Shown: positions 60,901 to 64,000 of the stretch, piece by piece
Numbering within the stretch: the first letter of the stretch is position 1
Layout of the letters: every line of letters starts with the position of its first letter
NCBI GenBank assembly: GCA_014549065.1
Contig: JACDOX010000027.1
Coordinates: forward strand, 6,959,257-7,023,256
Origin: Cardinalis cardinalis
Lineage: Eukaryota; Chordata; Aves; Passeriformes; Cardinalidae
DNA length: 64,000 nucleotides
Direction of reading: 5' to 3'
Made by a program: the position numbers and the translations under genes
The notes under the pieces: generated by a model
Seen by the model: only the letters and a program-made list of their open reading frames with translations
Databases searched by the model: none
What the model was told of the DNA's origin: nothing

Positions 60901-63900
60901 TGGATAATCCAGTATGGCATATGCACCAACATTTAGGCAACTGTCCAATGTTCAAGCTACCTAATGGCAAGTTTGTTCAAGAAATGGTGGAATAGTGAAA
61001 CTGCTAAGATTAACTGTTATGGATTAACGTTTTTGGTAATGAAAAAATATATAGTTCAATTTCTCTTTCTCTTCTGTCTTTGACTTTGTTCATTTCTGCT
61101 TTTTAGTTATTTTACCTGTGCATATATTGTTGCCCACTAAAATATAAATGAGATTACACTTTTTATTTGAAACATATATTCTCTTTAAGCATGAAGTTTC
61201 CTCAGGCATATTGCTATATTTGTGCCACATCAAATGTTGATATGATGCAGGAGAAAATTTGTTGTGACTGCTTATTTATTTGTGGGTTAGTACAGCATGT
61301 CAAGGCATACTGAAATATTCTATTCACATTTGTATTAGTAAAAAGCACTTGTGGTCCTTGGAAATTGGAAAAATAAAACCTTGATGCTCATGCTGTATAG
61401 TAAAAGGTGCTTTTGGAGAGGTTGTCATGCAAGAAAGGAATAATCAGCTTTTATTTCAAAATGAGTAGCTGTATTCCAGAAGGGTTTGTTCTTTGTTTGC
61501 CAGGGTGATCCTCTCAGCTGGCAACAAAACAATATTCACAAAAGCATTACACAGAATATGGCCAGTGTACCCCAATTCACACAGCTGATGCTGTGCATCC
61601 CTGTGGAAAAAAATTTGTAGCTGTTTGTGTAACTACTGAACAGGTATGGTTAACTTGGCAGCTGTAAATCAGCCATGCAGTGTCCTCTTCATAGTTCATC
61701 AGTGAGCCAAGAAAGCCCTGACACCTGAATGGACAAACCCCCTGAACCTTTACCAGTTAAAAGTATTTGTTCTCCCTTTGATCCGATAGGTAACCTGTCC
61801 CCTTGCCCCTAGATGTGGCCAGCTGTTCCATGCTGTGGATAGTCCAANAACAGTTAAAAGGTATACAAAAGTTTAGATCACATAATTAGTTAAAAAAGGA
61901 AAGAAAACAAAAATATCAATGTTAAAATATAGATAGTCATTCAAAAACTATCCCTCAGTACTTTTACGGGAAAGAAAATACTTAAATGTAATGGGATTCC
62001 TAGACATACATTGGCAATAATGATTCATAAGCCATGCAGGCAACTTGGATATTTCCCATGGTATATTACAAGTATGATAGTTTGAGCCTGGTACATATTT
62101 AGTCTTTGTGATACAGTGTCCTCAGAGTTTCCTGGGAAAAGGCTTTTGAATATATCCTTTTCAGAAAATAAACACTTTATCAAAAAATATAAAAAGAAAA
62201 ATATTTTTTACTTGGTTAAGCTAAGATGATCTTGGAGTGTGGCAAAACCAGCCAAAAATTGTACTACATGACTCAGATATTTAAATATGTGCATATGAAT
62301 TCCCTCACCACTGGCTGTCAGTTACAACATGTGCCCACAAATACTGCAATGCTAAATGTATTCTGCTATCATAAGCATAATTGGTTTCTGAAATGTATGA
62401 TTGACAGGAACAGACAAAGGAAACAGGAACAGAAGATCGATTTTCCCCATCTTAGTGTGGTCCATGTCTCTTCAAAAACATTTTGACACAGCAGGTGTTT
62501 TTAAAACACTGTGACCGAGGGCTGTAAATACCTTTTAGCATGACCATGACACACTTTAATAAAAAAGAAGTGTGTTTTGCCTTCAGGGGGATGGACTTCC
62601 CTGCTGTCAGCCTCCCAGTTCTCTTGGTTCATTGTTTGTTCTCTTTTAAACTAGGACATCTATTGTATACTTGTGTATAAAGGGGAAGATGTGTTTCATC
62701 TTTTATAAGGAAGTCCAAGAGGTAAAGTCAAAGACAAGAATAACTGAAAGATGTTTTGTCTTATGATGAATAAGAATTAGATCCTGGTATCATACTGTCA
62801 AGCTGCACCACNGCTATCCCTTTGTTTAGGTTTTGTTCTTTAGCACAAGGACTTAAAACTTTATTCATGCTTTACTTCAAGGATATGTGCTTTCTTTATC
62901 AGCAGAAAGAACAAAGTCAAACCAAATATCACATGCATTTGGAAATTCACAGAAAATGTAATAATGAGTATTAACCCTCAAGGGGGAGATATTTGAGCTC
63001 ATGAGAAAAGAAAGAGGCAACTTGGATGTGGGAACCAAGTGAAAATATTATCCCCATCTCCTCCATCTTTCCCTTACTTGCCTTTTCCAAAATAAAAACA
63101 AACTTTCTGATACAAAATTTGCAAGAAAAGATTCTGAATGCATTAGGTGGGTTAATTCCCTGGAGCAGTCAGCGTTCTTTAGTGATAAAAGATGTTGAAA
63201 AGGTTATTTTTTGCTTCAATGCATCAGTAGGATGAAAACAATCAAATGTTTGAGTTTATAGCATTGTAAGCCCATTTTTTGTGCTTAAACTGAAGTGAAG
63301 CAACAATATTGTGTGGTTTACATTTACAGTAACGTGCTAGCACAAGGTTAACTTGTGATCATGCACTGAAACTTGGAATTTCACCCAGACTTGAGTCATT
63401 AAGAACCTGGATATTTTCTGATTGGTGTGCTTTTTCTTACAGAGAGGCATGACTGCTATAGTTCAGCACACTGCAACACCAGCTGTAAAGAAAGTAGAAC
63501 ACTTTAATTATTGTGGCAGAGTAGGTGCCACATAAAGTTACAGTTTGCTAACAAGATTTAATGATAACTCAAAGTTCAGAGGCATTTCAGCGCAGCAGAG
63601 AACCAGGATTTTATGGTAACAAAAAAATTGTAATGTCTTGAGAAGAAGAACAATAGAAATTAGATTAATTTTAATAGAACAAAGTACGAACCAATTTTAG
63701 GGACTAATAATAGGAGGGGTGCTGTAGTAAGTCAGAAGCAAAAGCAGATGAAAATAATTTTGTTTACTAACAAAACAGTATAAATTTGAGCTGCTGGTTT
63801 GACGTATTTGCTTAAAAAGTTAAATCAGTTCTGGTATATGAAAGTTAAACAGAGATCAGAGAGATCTAAGGCCATGATCTTAAGGGACCTTCTTTGAAAA

Positions 63901-64000
63901 GCAATATTCAGTTCTGGCCACCTGCCTCAAAGAAAGATGCAATTAATGTGGTGTGGGGACACAGAAGTCCTAGAAATATATTCAAATAAGTGAGAGTTTT
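57976..64000. other. AT-rich unique DNA, no gene seen
   Basis: No exon, LTR or LINE is recognised. Contains the inverted repeat at 60695-60721. The patch at 62220-62430 looks motif-dense and could be conserved noncoding DNA, unproven. Confidence 0.45.
60695..60721. repeat. perfect inverted repeat, 12-bp arms, 3-nt loop
   Basis: agcaacccacaa (60695-60706) is exactly complementary to ttgtgggttgct (60710-60721), with loop tgt. There is no surrounding element. Confidence 0.93.

Overview
The window looks like vertebrate, most likely avian (probably passerine), gene-desert or intronic DNA. It is AT-rich, has no confident protein-coding exon, no tRNA or rRNA gene and no operon structure. What identifies it is its interspersed repeats. 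These are CR1 LINE copies with the bird-type 3' end and apurinic-endonuclease coding remnants, several endogenous-retrovirus LTRs of types common in songbird genomes, and older CR1/L3-like LINE debris. Repeat family calls come from recognising consensus-like text from memory. No repeat library was searched.

Layout. 1-6000 is unique DNA with one antisense CR1 tail (2565-2780), a TTTG microsatellite and a small stem-loop. A GC-richer block at 6020-7060 contains a minus-strand LTR with a TATA-like box and poly(A) signal. 7060-18750 is mostly featureless, with a few CpG-retaining patches. A CR1 copy at 18755-19440 joins endonuclease coding sequence directly to the 3' tail. 22943-22992 is a perfect 23-bp hairpin, followed at once by an old CR1/L3-like reverse-transcriptase relic (23057-24150). 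An ERVK-like LTR lies at 26956-27271. Small structural oddities follow: an inverted repeat at 31208, a 27-bp tandem at 33968 and interlocked tandem duplications at 36729-36932. Two more CR1 copies lie at 39165-39800 (minus, RT missing) and 41575-41935 (plus). A long A/C-only tract is at 48831-49010 and a second old LINE relic at 50335-50830. The best-defined element is a 1302-bp solo LTR at 56348-57649, with perfect 13-bp terminal inverted repeats and a 5-bp target-site duplication. A CR1/L3 tail follows at 57836-57975. The rest, to 64000, is unique DNA.

There is no gene set working together here. The biology is retrotransposon turnover plus possible noncoding regulatory DNA. I found no evidence of a new biological system. 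The most checkable unusual items are the perfect hairpins, the interlocked tandem duplications, the two CR1 copies that both lack RT, and the solo LTR with its cluster of ambiguous bases. Isolated N bases throughout suggest a short-read or consensus assembly with masked ambiguous positions.
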